Source: Mytilisepta virgata (Eukaryota; Mollusca; Bivalvia; Mytilida; Mytilidae). From it: 64,000 nucleotides of DNA. The notes under the pieces were generated by a model. That model made no database searches. It was given only the letters and a program-made list of their open reading frames with translations, and was not told the origin of the DNA. Where the stretch lies: assembly GCA_028015205.1 (NCBI GenBank), contig CM051521.1:123078614-123142613 (forward strand), in the 5' to 3' direction. Position numbers and translations under genes: made by a program. Below, one piece after another: positions 34,596 to 46,574 of the stretch (its first letter is position 1; each line of letters begins with the position of its first letter).

Positions 34596-35735
34596 AGGAT
34601 CTATGATATAAAACACGGTACATAACCGATCACTAGGATCTATATGACAAACATGATGCAGAACATGATACAAAATCGATTACTTAAACTTATGACATAA
34701 ACAGGATACACGACTGATCACTAAAACCTATGACATAAACAATGTACGGAACTTATTTCTGTGAACTATGACATAACCGTAGTACAGAACTTATCACTAG
34801 ATCTAAGTGACATAAACATGATTCAGAAATGATCACCAGGATCTATGTTATCAACATGATACAAAACTGATCACTGGGATCAATACAAATGTAGGACATA
34901 AACATGAAACAGAAGTGATGACAAGGATATATATTATACAAGAATGATACAGAAATGTTCACTAGGATCTGTGCCATAACTATGGTTCAAACCCTTTTAC
35001 TGTGATAATGATTATAATACTATAAACATTATCACTAAAACCTATGTCATAAATCTGATACAGAACTGATCACTAGAACCTATAACATAGACATGATTCT
35101 GGACTGATCACTAGGATCTATGACATTTACATGATACAGGGCTGATCACTAGAACCTATAACATTAATATGATAAAAACTGATCATTAAAAACTATGATA
35201 TAAACATGATACAGGACTGATCACTAGAATCTATAACATAAACATGATACAGAATTGATCACTAGAACCTATGACATAAAAGTAATACAGCATTGATCAC
35301 TAGAACCTATGACATAAACATGATACAGAATTGATCACTAAAACCTATGATATAAACCTGATACAGGACTGATCACTAGAAGCTATAACATAAACATGAT
35401 TCAGTACTGATCACAAGGATTTATAATATTTACATAATACAGGACTGATCACTACAAACTATGACATTAACATGCTACAGAACTGATCACTAGAACCTGG
35501 CTTAAATGTGATACAGGACTGATCACAAGAACCTGACTTAAACATGATACAGGACTGATCACTAGAACCTGACTTAAACATGATACAGAACTGATCACAA
35601 GAACATATGACATAAGCAAGATATAGAACTGTTTTCTCTTATCTATGATATATACCTGATACAGGACTGATCACCATAACCTATGACATAAACATGATAA
35701 AGAACTGATCACTGATCCTGATCAGTATTACATAC
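34596..35735 (+). repeat. about 38-bp degenerate tandem array
   Basis: Roughly 28 copies of a unit close to 38 bp: 'ctgatcactagaacctatga' followed by 'cataaacatgatacagga'. Copies are diverged at the left (34600-35040) and most alike at 35100-35600. No frame stays open. Confidence 0.9.
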
Positions 35736-36844
35736 ATAACTGATTATGGTCAATTAACCGATAGTTAAATTATTTTAATATAAAAAGTAGGAACTTTCTG
35801 AAAATAGATACACAAAGAAGTAAAATGTACTCAATATGTTAAATAGTGTATACAAAACTTTTTCATGTACATCAGAAAATTATTTAGTATATGCATTATC
35901 GAAATATTCATGAAAAAAACTAAGCATATTAAACTGTTTTGCCTTCCATAATAAACAAAATATATTGAAAGCTTTGACGTTAATTTTATGGGAAAAACAT
36001 TATGAAATTTTGATGTATTTGTGCAATTACCCAATATTCATCAAAAAGATAGTACCTAGGTGATTTATTACGGTGTAGAATAACGAAAAACATACAGTGT
36101 CAAAAGGGAATAAAAATGAATTATTGGTTTAAGATAGTACAAACCTTCATTATAACTTTAGGAAATATATCATGAATACTATCAGGTGTGTCAGATAGCA
36201 GATACCGGATTCATCATCTTGATACATTGCCCAATAAAAACCTCATGGATAATTTACATACGTAACTACAATATAAATAAGTTTAAATTTTTATGAGCAC
36301 GTTTTCATTAGTACGTTATTAGTTCAGCTTAACGTCCAAATGATAGACAACGTGGTAGAAAAAATGTATAAAAAATGTGATTTTAAATATATTGCATGAT
36401 GATTTTACAATAAAGATTTGATTTGTCATTTTGACCACTGACTCTGGATTTAGGGGAGAATTGAGAAATGAAATCGTGTTTAATCATCCCATATTCTGTA
36501 TAGATATGGCTATATTTTTAGTGGTTGTGTTCTATCCCTTCATTTTAATTGGTCTTTGTTAATAAACTTTTAAACTCTGTTATTTTGATCGTAATGCTGC
36601 CGTTGTCCGTATATGGATTTTTGGTTCATCGTCTAAATCTCTACAACGACTTTCTGTTTGAAGAACAGACAAACGGTCCACTTGCCTTTAGTGTCCACAA
36701 TTACCTCAGTTTGTTTCTTCATAACTATTGGGCTTGTTTCTATAAAATCAGTTTTCATATACATTGATCCATGATACATCGGTTTTCCTCTTTATTTCAA
36801 ATGTCATTGTCGAAGGGTATAACTCGCCTAAAATGTTATTTACA

Positions 36845-36881
<37 letters not shown>

Positions 36882-39351
36882 CAACAATAGACGACAATAG
36901 ACGAATAGGTTTTATGGTCTAACATGTGATAAATTAGGAAATATATAATAATGTTTAGGGTATGAATGAATCAAACTATAAAATAAAGTTAACAAACCGC
37001 CACCCGTGAGCTTGCACTTGTTTTCGTTTTCAAATTTCCTACAAAAGTATTATGGGAACGACTAAATAGAGTCTGGTAGGGTCTGCTAGAGACTGGCAGA
37101 GTCTGGTGGCAAAATATTAGAATATATACATATTTGATAACATTTTCTTGTTATATTTATGTTATTATAACATTATTTCATCAATTCAATAAAAATTGTC
37201 ATAATTTATGGTTGTTGTTCGTATTTAGGAAGATTCGTTTATTGTAATTGCGGAAAGAGAGTCTGGTCGAAATATATCATATTATATACAAGTGCGTCAA
37301 TATTTCTTGCATTTTTTGTTTTATGCCATTATTATTTCACCATTTTGATAGAAATATATATCAAATATTGGTTTTTTATTTGTATTTTGGAAGACTGACA
37401 AACATTGTCGCTCTACCTCTTCGGATTTCTTCGGAAATTATTTATATTCAGATTTAAGTATATATATACGTGTATACATGTATTGCCGCACGCTTCAGAT
37501 TTACTTTATTTAATTTAGATTTTGTATTATTCATTTAAATTTATTTTATTATTTGTTATTTTATTTATTTAGTTCAATTTATTTATTTAATTAATTAAAT
37601 GGTTTTTCAATGTCAATATAATGTAAAACACCTGGGAACATTAACTGCAATTCTTTTCCAAAAGACATATTGGTGGTATACACTAATTGTTTGCTAATAA
37701 AGCCCGTTGTTACAGAGCATCAATCATCCGTACACTAAATATAGGTAATAAACAAAACAAAAAACATAAATATGGCAGATTAAGTGTTATAAATGATGCT
37801 TTTCTTCATTATTCCTGTTGCCTGTTTGTCTTCCTAACACTCAGAAAACATGATTTATCTTTTTCTGAAGGTAATTCGGATTTTTAAAATGTTTGACATG
37901 TACATATCACGTGGTGCATATTATATTTTAAATAGTATCTGTCTCTATGTCTATTTTGTTAGGATTTATAGTAAATCTTATTCTTTCAACTCAACGACAA
38001 GAGTGCAATGCTTTATCGATAAAACCATCCGCCAAACAAAACTGTGTCCTCACCATTTTAATATTCACCAATATTTCGAATTATGTCACTTCCGGTTTTT
38101 GTTTGTTTCTCTTAAAGTTCGCATTGCAAAGAGTTAGAACTTGTGGGTTGTTATAGTTGTTCTTGTTTTCCACGTGTTAATTATCCTTTCTTTAGTTATT
38201 TTTTTTCATTATTATTTTTATTTATTGTCTCCTTGTTCTTGTTATATTTCCAGTCCAATGTATCGCCTCGTTAATATTTTATATCATATCTTGGTGAACC
38301 GTCGGTGAAGATTCTGAAAAGCATTGAAAAGTGCCCGTCTCATTTCTTTTTCTCTTAAGGATTTGTGTCAGAAAACGTCGATGTTATTGTTATTTCTGAT
38401 TTTGGAATGTCATCAAAATAATAAATTCCAGTATCATATTTGTACTTTATTTTTTTCATGTGACAGACATATGGCGAACTGATAAAGTTATTAATTTACA
38501 CAATTTGTCAGTTAATTAATGATGAACATGATAGCTGTCGCGTAAAACGTTTAGAATTCAGAAATGCATTAAAATATACTTTAACCCGTTTGTTTTATCC
38601 ATAAATAGTGGTCATATTTCTTATAAGACAAAAACATGTGGTCACCGTCAGGTGATAAACCCCTCCAGGGGAGTTTTAATGTGTGTCTATCGCTTTACCA
38701 GTTAGCTCGTCAATTGCATACGGCTCATTATCTACCTGTCATATAGATCATTTTAACACAAGACAAGAAGACAGACAAGCATAAATAACTTGATTTTTAT
38801 CTGATAAAATCACTCATAAAATACTTCTTACACAATGGGACAAGATATTAAAACTTCGGTAGATCATCGAAGTCATGTGATCTGTCAGCGAGGTGTTGTT
38901 CTCATTGTCTTCCGCTTACACAGATAAATATGGCCTCGCTTTGATTCATGACCCGAAAACGAGGTCATCGTTACTTTGTACAATTGCATTGAAAACTGTG
39001 CATATTTGAGGCAATTTATCACAGAAATTCGAACCATTTTAATGATATAAATGTAGTTGTGATTACACTTGGAATTTAAATGTTCATTTGCTTTTGTGTA
39101 AAGTAAAATAAGTTAACATGTTAGTCAAGTATCAAATTAAGGTGATATATTACGGTTATTCAATATTTAAACTACACTACATATTCATCATGATTTAAGA
39201 TATCATATATACCAAAATTTAATAAGTTATAAAGCATAATTAAGTTCATAATGCCTTTTTCTTCATAAATAATGATCACTGCATTGATAAACTACTCTTC
39301 TGACGTTATACCCTGTTTACATAATCAATACTTTTAGATCCACGCATAAAT
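35736..39351. other. gene-free AT-rich stretch
   Basis: No exon was recognised. A TA microsatellite occupies about 36848-36875. Very A/T-rich 'attta' runs lie at 37500-37600. The unique block at 38640-38970 has more even composition, with a short inverted repeat around 'acccctccaggggag', and could be noncoding regulatory DNA. Open frames at 37687-38156 overlap in different phases without homology. Confidence 0.4.
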
Positions 39352-39997
39352 TGATATATAGTACAAAGAGTTTCCCTCCATACATAACAACATGTTATGT
39401 TAAAGTAATTGTATATAGTACAAAGAGTTTCCCTCTACACATAACAACATAAATCAAGGGCAGGTAACACCAGTCTACATGTTTTGTTGAAGTAATTGTA
39501 TATAGTACAAAGAGTTTCCCTCTACACATAACAACATAAATCAAGGGCAGGTAACACCAGTCTACATGTTTTGTTGAAGTAATTGTATATAGTACAAAGA
39601 GTTTCCCTCTACACATAACAACATAAATCAAGGGCAGGTAACACCAGTCTACATGTTTTGTTGAAGTAATTGTATATAGTACAAAGAGTTTTCCTCTACA
39701 CATAACAATATAAACCAAGGGCAGGTAACACCAGTCTACATGTTTTGTTGAAGTAATTGTATATAGTACAAAGAGTTTCCCTCTACACATAACAACATAA
39801 ATCAAGGGCAGGTAACACCAGTCTACATGTTTTGTTGAAGTAATTGTATATAGTACAAAGAGTTTTCCTCTACACATAACAATATAAACCAAGGGCAGGT
39901 AACACCAGTCTACATGTTTTGTTGAAGTAATTGTATATAGTACAAATAGTTTCCCTCTACGCATAACAACATAAATCAAGGGCAGATAACACCAGTC
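39352..39997 (+). repeat. 87-bp tandem array, seven units
   Basis: Seven full 87-bp units plus a truncated first one. Each carries 'gtatatagtacaaagagttt', 'ccctctacacataacaacat', 'aaatcaagggcaggtaacac' and 'cagtctacatgttttgttga'. Variants 'tttccctc/ttttcctc' and 'aacataaatc/aatataaacc' travel together in the fourth and sixth copies. 87 is divisible by three, so a 194-codon minus-strand frame repeats a 29-residue motif with CRGKLFVLYTITSTKHVDWC. Nothing supports translation. Confidence 0.95.
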
Positions 39998-41149
39998 TTG
40001 CTACATTTTAATATAAATATGAATGTTTTGAATTTAAAAAAAAATTCTAGACAGTGAAATACGTAAGATACAAAGGTGGGGTTAATCTATACATTAGACA
40101 CTAACCCATATTAAATTGGAACATTATACCAAAATCAAATAAAAATCCATTGTATTGCTGTTATTCATCTTAAAAAATCCACTGTAAGCTCTTATATAAT
40201 GATATAAAAGCTACCTTGACGGGCTTCTTAAGAAAAAAACAGAAGAATATTCAAACGATAAGATCTTCAGTTGCATGAGGAAGACCCACCTTATAGTTTG
40301 AAAAAGTTTTACAGATTTATCAGTTGCTGGTGTTTCGAAACTAGCGTGAAATTGATACTTTGAATTTGCTGTTATAAAAATTTTAAGTTTTGTGAAAACT
40401 AATGAGTATATCCCCCTCGTGCATAGCCCGGTGCTTAAGTTATGGCTAGACCATTTTCGGTCATTTGGCTTTTAAATATGCTCTTAAATTACCGACTTCT
40501 GTGTGTCTATGACATGAATAACAATATGACAATGGATTCTGGTGTTGTAAGTTTAATCGCAAAGACTTTTGAAATTTGCCGTTTTCAGGATCTTATATAA
40601 AAACAAACCATGACATCATAGATGCATGGTTGTATATAAAATCAAATGTGCTCAGTAAGTTAGAAACTTTCAAAGATAGATTATTTTTTAACTGTCTTAT
40701 TTGCTTATATTCTAACAGAAAACACTATTACTCAGGTATTTGTTATAAAGTCCCTACAGTACACCTAAACCTAGATTATTTAGGTACAAATTAATGCTAA
40801 ATATGACGTACGACTATAAATTTCTGTTTAACTCTTTGATCATTTGTTATAAATATCGATAAATTATTTCGAGTTTAATAATTTTTTGTAAATATTCAGT
40901 CACGTAACGCTATCATGTCATCACAATTTTTCCGCATACAAAAAAAACTTCATTGCAAACTGATCAATGCCAACGGAATCTAGAAAAAAATATATATCAA
41001 ATATCCTTCAAATGAACATGCAACAGACATATTAATATTGTATCAATGAATCCGTGACTGCTAGGGACAGAATATGTACCGGTTTAGGGTTCAGAATGTA
41101 CCACAGGAAATACCAATGGGCCTCCTGGCACTGTCTGGCCTGAGCATGT
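39998..41149. other. intergenic DNA with a SINE-like half copy
   Basis: At about 40405-40515, 'tatccccctcgtgcatagcc', 'ttatggctagaccattttcg' and 'gtcatttggctttt' match the 5' part of the mytilid SINE-like repeat also seen at 12.5 and 14.3 kb. The rest is unremarkable. Confidence 0.4.
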
Positions 41150-42880
41150 CAACAAATACATATGTACACTAATGTGTTTATCTTCTGGATATCTGTAGGA
41201 TGTACATGTGTTCACTTAGAAGACAAACATTCGATTTTTATGGGGGGGGGGGGGGCTAGCATCGAAATTAAAATGCAGGACTACTAATTTGTTTATCTGC
41301 CGAATATCTGTATACACTAACATTTTCATCTGCTGCACACAGTAGGAAGCATATGTGTACACTTATGTCTTTTTCTGCAGGACACAGTAGCAAGTACATG
41401 TGTACACTAATGTCTTTATCTGATGGACACAGTAGAAAGTACATGTGTTCACTTAGAGAGCAAACATTTGATTTTTAGAAGGGGGGGCAAGCATCGAAAT
41501 TAAAAGGCAGGACCAGGATTTTGGCTGAAAATCAAATGGTTGCTCCCTTTTGTCTTAATGTATCTGCTGGACAAAGTGAGAAGTACATTTGTATACTAAT
41601 TTCTTTATCTGCTGGACATAGTAGAAAGTACATGTGTACACTAATGTGTTTATCTGCCGAATATCTGTATGAAGTACATGTCTACTCTAATTTGTTTATC
41701 TGCTTGATATATGTCTTCACTAATAGTTCATCTGCTACACACAGTAGGAGGCACATGTGTACACTTATGTATTTTTCTGCTGGACACAGTAGGAAGTACA
41801 CGTGTAAACAAATGTCTTTATCTGCTGGACACAGTAGGAAATAAATGTGTACACTAATGTTTGTATCTGCTGGATCCAGTAGGAAGCACATGTGTACACA
41901 AATGTCTTTATCTGCTGGACACAGTATGAAGTACATGTGTACATTAATGTCTTTATCTACTGGACACATTAGGAAGCACATGTGTACACAAATGTCTATC
42001 TGCTGGACACAGTAGGAAGTACATGTGTACATTAATGTCTCGATCTGCTGGACACAGTAGGAAGTACATGTGTACATTAATGTCTCTATCTGCTGGACAC
42101 AGTAGGAAGTACATGTGTACATCGATGTCTTTATCTGCTGGACACAGTAGGAAGCACATCTATACATTAATGTATTTATCTGCTGGACACAGTGGGAAGT
42201 ACATGTGTACATTAATGTATTTATCTGCTGGACACAGTGGGAAGTACATGTGTACATTAATGTCTTTATCTGCTGGACACAGTAGGAAGTACATGTGTAC
42301 ATTAATGTCTTTATCTGCTGGACACACTGGGAAGTACATGTGTACATTAATGTCTTTATCTGCTGGACACAGTGGGAAGTACATGTGTATATTAATGTCT
42401 CTATCTGCTGGACACTGTGGGAAGTACATGTGTACATTAATGTCTTTATCTGCTGGACACAGTGGGAAGTACATGTGTATATTAATGTCTCTATCTGCTG
42501 GCCACAGTAGGAAGTACATGTGTACATTAATGTCTTTATCTGCTGGACACAGTAGGAAGTACATGTGTACATTAATGTCTCTATCTGCTGGACACAGTGG
42601 GAAGTACATGTGTACATTAATGTCTTTATCTGCTGGACACAGTGGGAAGTACATGTGTATATTAATGTCTCTATCTGCTGGACACAGTAGGAAGTACATG
42701 TGTACATTAATGTCTTTATCTGCTGGACACAGTAGGAAGTACATGTGTACATTAATGTCTTTATCTGCTGGACACAGTGGGAAGTACATGTGTACATTAA
42801 TGTCTCTATCTGCTGGACACAGTAGGAAGTACATGTGTACATTAATGTCTTTATTTGCTGAACACAGCACGAAATAAATA
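41150..42880 (+). repeat. 45-bp satellite array with higher-order structure
   Basis: From about 41940 there are about 20 regular 45-bp units: 'attaatgtctttatctgctg', 'gacacagtaggaagtacatg', 'tgtac'. Units to the left (41150-41940) are increasingly degenerate and interrupted by 'gaagacaaacattcgatttt' segments, one with a run of 13-14 G at about 41243-41256. Variants at four sites repeat every four units. Several long frames on both strands (for example 421 codons on the minus strand) exist only because the unit is 45 bp. Confidence 0.95.
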
Positions 42881-44300
42881 GTATAGCTTCCAGTGCCGTA
42901 ACTACATAAAGACAAATGAGGAAATGCCTCATGCCGAATTTGACCAAAAAAAAAATAAAAAGAAATAAAAAAGAAATTTTGTTTAAAAAAAGAAATATAA
43001 TAATCGCTAAATATATGCATGTCTACGGTAAAGGTGGTTACCGTTTGCAGTCTACCGAAAGCGTTGCGATGAAAGATATAACTAACTTCAAAGACAATTG
43101 GACATCAAACAGACTACCGATGACGGAATCCAGCATCATTTTCTCACGTTTTCATTCTAGTTACTGGTGTCATTTTGTCTACACAGCGCTCTAGTCATGT
43201 CCCTTATAAACTGGCTTAAGACAGCCTCTAAAAGAAAGTCAGAAGATCGTAAGCATAACTGAAATATGCATTTTCAGTGCATCAAAAATGGTATCAAAGA
43301 TTGTTATTTAATGATGTTATGTCTGAAAATTTGGTGGAACATCTACGTTATATTTTTCGGTCATTTTGAAACTTGAATTTTCTCTACAACGTTTTAGCTT
43401 ATTGTTTGGGATTTTCATGATTCCGATCCTGAGCCCTGCTAATTTATACATTATTTTTTTGAAACGTGCCAATTGGTATCCGTTATTGTTTACTACAAAT
43501 CTTGACCCCAAAGGACGGTTTGTGTAATTTCTGCGAGTGAGACTGTTTTTCGTCTTAGTACTTGTTATGTGGAATTGTCTGTTGCTCATGATTGAAGGAC
43601 ACACGTCGGCAACTCCTATATAATGGCATTTTGGCGTGTTTTATTTTATTCTGATGGTGTCTCATTAACGCATAGGAAGTTAAATGATATAACTGCAATA
43701 CAGACATGAAATAAAACACAAAATTCCTGATGAATTTGATGAACAAGACCATTGATGTCCAGTTTAAATTTATGTACTGTGTCCATTGTTTCATGTCCAG
43801 TATTAATTACAGCATGTCATCATTGGTCGTTATATGCTAATGGATTTTGTCAACTTGTAATTGGTTTACAATAATCAGATGTATAGAGACGTCCTGTGGA
43901 TATACTACCCACGTAAGGCTGATTTAAATTAATATGTACAGTATTGTAGTTTAGGTATAGCTGGGGATAGTCTATCCGTGCAAGGGTGATTTATTAAATC
44001 TGCAGAGTAACACGGTAGATAGTCACGTTGGTAGTTTGTATATTTATGTGACAGTAACGCTATACATCAATGTTATAAATCATGAAACACTTAGCAGGTA
44101 TACTATAAAACCACCCGCAAATCTATTGTTAGATCATCTATTCATCTCTGTCTAAAATTAAATTCAGATGTTATCACACCTCATGTTTATACACTCTGTT
44201 AAGTTGGATTTATGAATATTAAAATCTTTAAATGATGTTTAATGCAGCCATCAATCAAAGTTTAAAATGACTGTTAATCAAATCTTGCTATAGCGTGTAA
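42881..44300. other. intergenic DNA with a SINE-like tail
   Basis: An A-rich tract lies at 42945-43000. At about 43255-43315 'gtgcatcaaaaatggtatca' and 'aagattgttattta' repeat the tail of the mytilid SINE-like family. Open frames (42916-43194, 43317-43604, 43555-43794) show no recognised motif. Confidence 0.35.
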
Positions 44301-44304
44301 AGTA

Positions 44305-44385
44305 CATGCATTAATATCAGTGTAATACTGGGAGTGTATTTTTACATGTAATATCAGTGTAATACTGGGAGTGTATTTTTGTCGA
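44305..44385 (+). repeat. 39-bp tandem duplication
   Basis: 'aatatcagtgtaatactggg' plus 'agtgtattttt' occurs twice, starting near 44313 and 44350. Confidence 0.85.
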
Positions 44386-44659
44386 ACTGCATATCTAATT
44401 ACAAATTATCGTGTCAAAAAATTTTCAAATTTTATGTAGAACTTGTAATAAATTATAAATTGATATTTATCTTAAAATTGAACGAAATAACATTGTTACT
44501 AACTGAAATTTTAAACTCTACGTAGTATGATAAACAAGTATTGCTATTACTTTTCCTCTTGAGAGCGGCCAGCAGTTGTTTATCTACAAAACAGGCAAAA
44601 TCAGCGCCTATTTCTGAGTGAAATTCTTCAAAGTAAGCACGTCAAATATGTCGTAATAT

Positions 44660-44815
44660 TATAAACATACTGCCTTTAGTTGAGGGTGTAGATTACTACA
44701 CGAAGAAAAAAAATCACATAAAGAAAAAATATCACCCGAGACGAAGTCGAGTGTGATTTTTTCTTCTAAGTACGGTAATCTACCATAATCAACTAAAGGC
44801 ATTATGTTTTTTATT
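44660..44815. mobile_element. foldback element (family F2)
   Basis: The inverted arms 'ctgcctttagttga' (44670) and 'tcaactaaaggcat' (44789) continue as 'gtgtagattac' / 'gtaatctac' and 'gaagaaaaaaaatcaca' / 'tgtgattttttcttc'. The tip 'cccgagacgaagtcgag' lies at 44736-44752. The arms are unrelated to families F1 and F3, but the tip is again a short CGAG-flanked palindrome. Confidence 0.75.
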
Positions 44816-45072
44816 ATACCGAATGCCTTGATCTCATCTGGATTAGTTGATGCGGAATATACAATACTGTATCTCAATGAATTAACTGTATTTTTAGTCA
44901 TCAATATAATATCAATAAAAACAACTGCAGACAATAGTGGTGCTGCAGAACCAACACATGGTAGGGTTGTGGCAACTGTAATGACCTGTTATAGAATTGT
45001 AAAAATACATGTACTTTTCAGGTTCAAGATGAAAACAAAAAAGAACTATACAGACAAATGACCCAAATGACA

Positions 45073-45805
45073 ATACCATAGCAACATGTGATAATTTTGC
45101 ATAGCAACGAAAATATCACATTCCGAGACCGAATATTACCGAACTCGGAAAATATCCCCCTTTTCAGTCGAGTTTTACCGATTAGTATTTCAGTTCCGCC
45201 AAAGCTGAAAAACATCAGACGACAAGTTGGTTGTCTTGATTTTCAAGATTTATAACCTGTTTCCATATATAAATACTTAAAAAGTGAAACTAAAGAAAAT
45301 TTGTACTATTTATCTCACCCAAATAAAAAGATACGTAAAATAATAACAAAATTCAGAATTTCTGATCATGAGTTGTTGATTGAAACAGGGAGGTACAAAA
45401 ACATTATAAGGGAACAAAGAATTTGTAAGGAATGTAATATTTTAGATGATGAATCATATTTTTTCTTCAATGGTAAGATTAATACAAAATTGAGAAAATT
45501 CTTTTTAAATAGTTATATATTTTTCCTTTTTGTGTTATATATGTATATCTGTCTGTATATTTGTATGATATGTCTGTATTGCTACGGACCAAATGGTCTT
45601 TTTGATCGCAATAAAGTTGAATTGAATTGAATTATTCTGCTGGTATGGCATTTGCAGAAGTGTCTGAAGAGACAATACAAGAAGTGAAATACTAATCGGT
45701 AAAACTCGACTGGAAAGGGTGATATTTTTCGAGTTCGGTAATGTTCGGTCACGGAATGTAATATTTTCGTTATTATGCAAAATTATCACATGTTGCTAGG
45801 GGTAA
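45073..45805. mobile_element. foldback element with LINE insertion (family F4)
   Basis: The left arm 45073-45197 and right arm 45680-45805 are inverted copies of about 125 bp: 'agcaacatgtgataattttg' at 45080 against 'aaaattatcacatgttgct' at the right, and 'agtcgagttttaccgattag' at 45158 against 'ctaatcggtaaaactcgact' at 45692. About one base in ten differs. The loop has been filled by a truncated LINE 3' end (next entry). Confidence 0.8.
45262..45640 (+). pseudogene. 5'-truncated LINE fragment, ORF2 C-terminus and 3' end
   Basis: The plus-strand frame from 45301 gives NKKIRKIITKFRISDHELLI, ETGRYKNIIREQRICKECNI and LDDESYFFFNG. This matches the C-terminal 'KFRIS.H.L.IE.GR(Y/H)KN...R.C..CN...DE.HF' segment after the reverse transcriptase of common invertebrate non-LTR retrotransposons. 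The 3' region ends in 'aataaagttgaattgaattg', a short pentamer tail typical of such LINEs. It is 5'-truncated, as usual for target-primed insertion, and sits inside a foldback element. Exact clade not assigned. Confidence 0.7.
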
Positions 45806-46019
45806 GCGGAATAAAACAAAAAACACTGCAAAATACCACATTCTAAAGAACCAATGAAATAACTGGATTCCATCAGAAATTTGCATAAAGTATAATAAAA
45901 CCCTTTATTACAATATCACAAATACAGAAATGTATGTAACACAAAATACGATGTTAGTTAAATATACTGTCAAAATCAGTGTTTATCTGAAAAAGTAAAA
46001 TATGGTTCAATTCCCGTTC
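45806..46019. other. intergenic DNA
   Basis: Nothing recognised. Confidence 0.4.
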
Positions 46020-46320
46020 GGAATGAAAATTTCAGGGATCAAATTTGCGACGCCCTATCGACACCATTTGCGAGGATAGTCTCGATAAACCATGCTAGTC
46101 CGTCGGATGGGGAAAAATGATTGTCCCGTTTTAAGGGAGAGCAAACATCCTTAGCAAGTTAAAGACTCCTCTGTAGATGTTAAAAAAGAGTAGGCTAAAA
46201 TGCCGCTACAGAGGCCGCTCTCGCACCCGCCAAGTGGAGAGGGATTAGTATAAGTTGGCATAACTTGTTTCCCAATCCACTATAAATAAATAAGTTTAAA
46301 CTAAAACTAAACTAAAAAGT
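46020..46320 (+). repeat. retroposon-like 3' end
   Basis: A 300-bp block of higher G+C than its surroundings: 'ggatcaaatttgcgacgcc', 'gcgaggatagtctcgataaa', 'ccatgctagtccgtcggatg', 'aatgccgctacagaggccgc' and 'cccaatccactataaataaa'. It ends in an 'aaactaaaactaaactaaaa' tail. I recognise this as a common mollusc repeat, probably the 3' end of a LINE or a SINE using it. There is only one copy in the window. Confidence 0.5.
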
Positions 46321-46407
46321 ATGACAATATTCTTTAGGAACAGAATTTTGTGTCTCTCGAAACGACAGTTAAGCTAATTTTGATTCTATAAGGTATATAT
46401 GTAACAG

Positions 46408-46574
46408 TACGCTATCCTTTGCTGGCTGGGTTATCATCCCTAACTGTTAAACCTATCCATCTGGCTATTTGTTGTGAAGTAATATAAAAGTCCGTTATCC
46501 TTTGTTTGCTGGGTTATCATCCCTAACTGTTAAACCTATCCATCTGGTTATTTGTTGTGAAGTAATATAAAACG
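46408..46574 (+). repeat. 83-bp tandem duplication
   Basis: Two adjacent copies, each with 'gctgggttatcatccctaac', 'tgttaaacctatccatctgg' and 'ttgttgtgaagtaatataaa' (landmarks at 46425 and 46508). They differ at only a few positions. Confidence 0.9.

Noticed and set aside
32265..35735. Possible CRISPR-like regular repeats
   Set aside because: Units are directly adjacent without unique spacers of constant length, and the genome is animal. These are ordinary tandem repeats.
39395..39979. 194-codon minus-strand open frame
   Set aside because: Read-through of the 87-bp tandem array, with no independent evidence of coding.
41243..41256. Run of 13-14 G as a G-quadruplex or regulatory signal
   Set aside because: A single homopolymer inside degenerate satellite units. 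Length may be an assembly artefact, and there is no further G-tract pattern.
41682..42947. 421-codon minus-strand open frame and several overlapping ones on both strands
   Set aside because: They exist only because the 45-bp satellite unit is divisible by three. Frames are open on both strands over the same DNA, and no domain or start context is present.
45301..45630. Live small gene
   Set aside because: The peptide matches a LINE C-terminal segment, is 5'-truncated and continues into the 3' untranslated region and pentamer tail.
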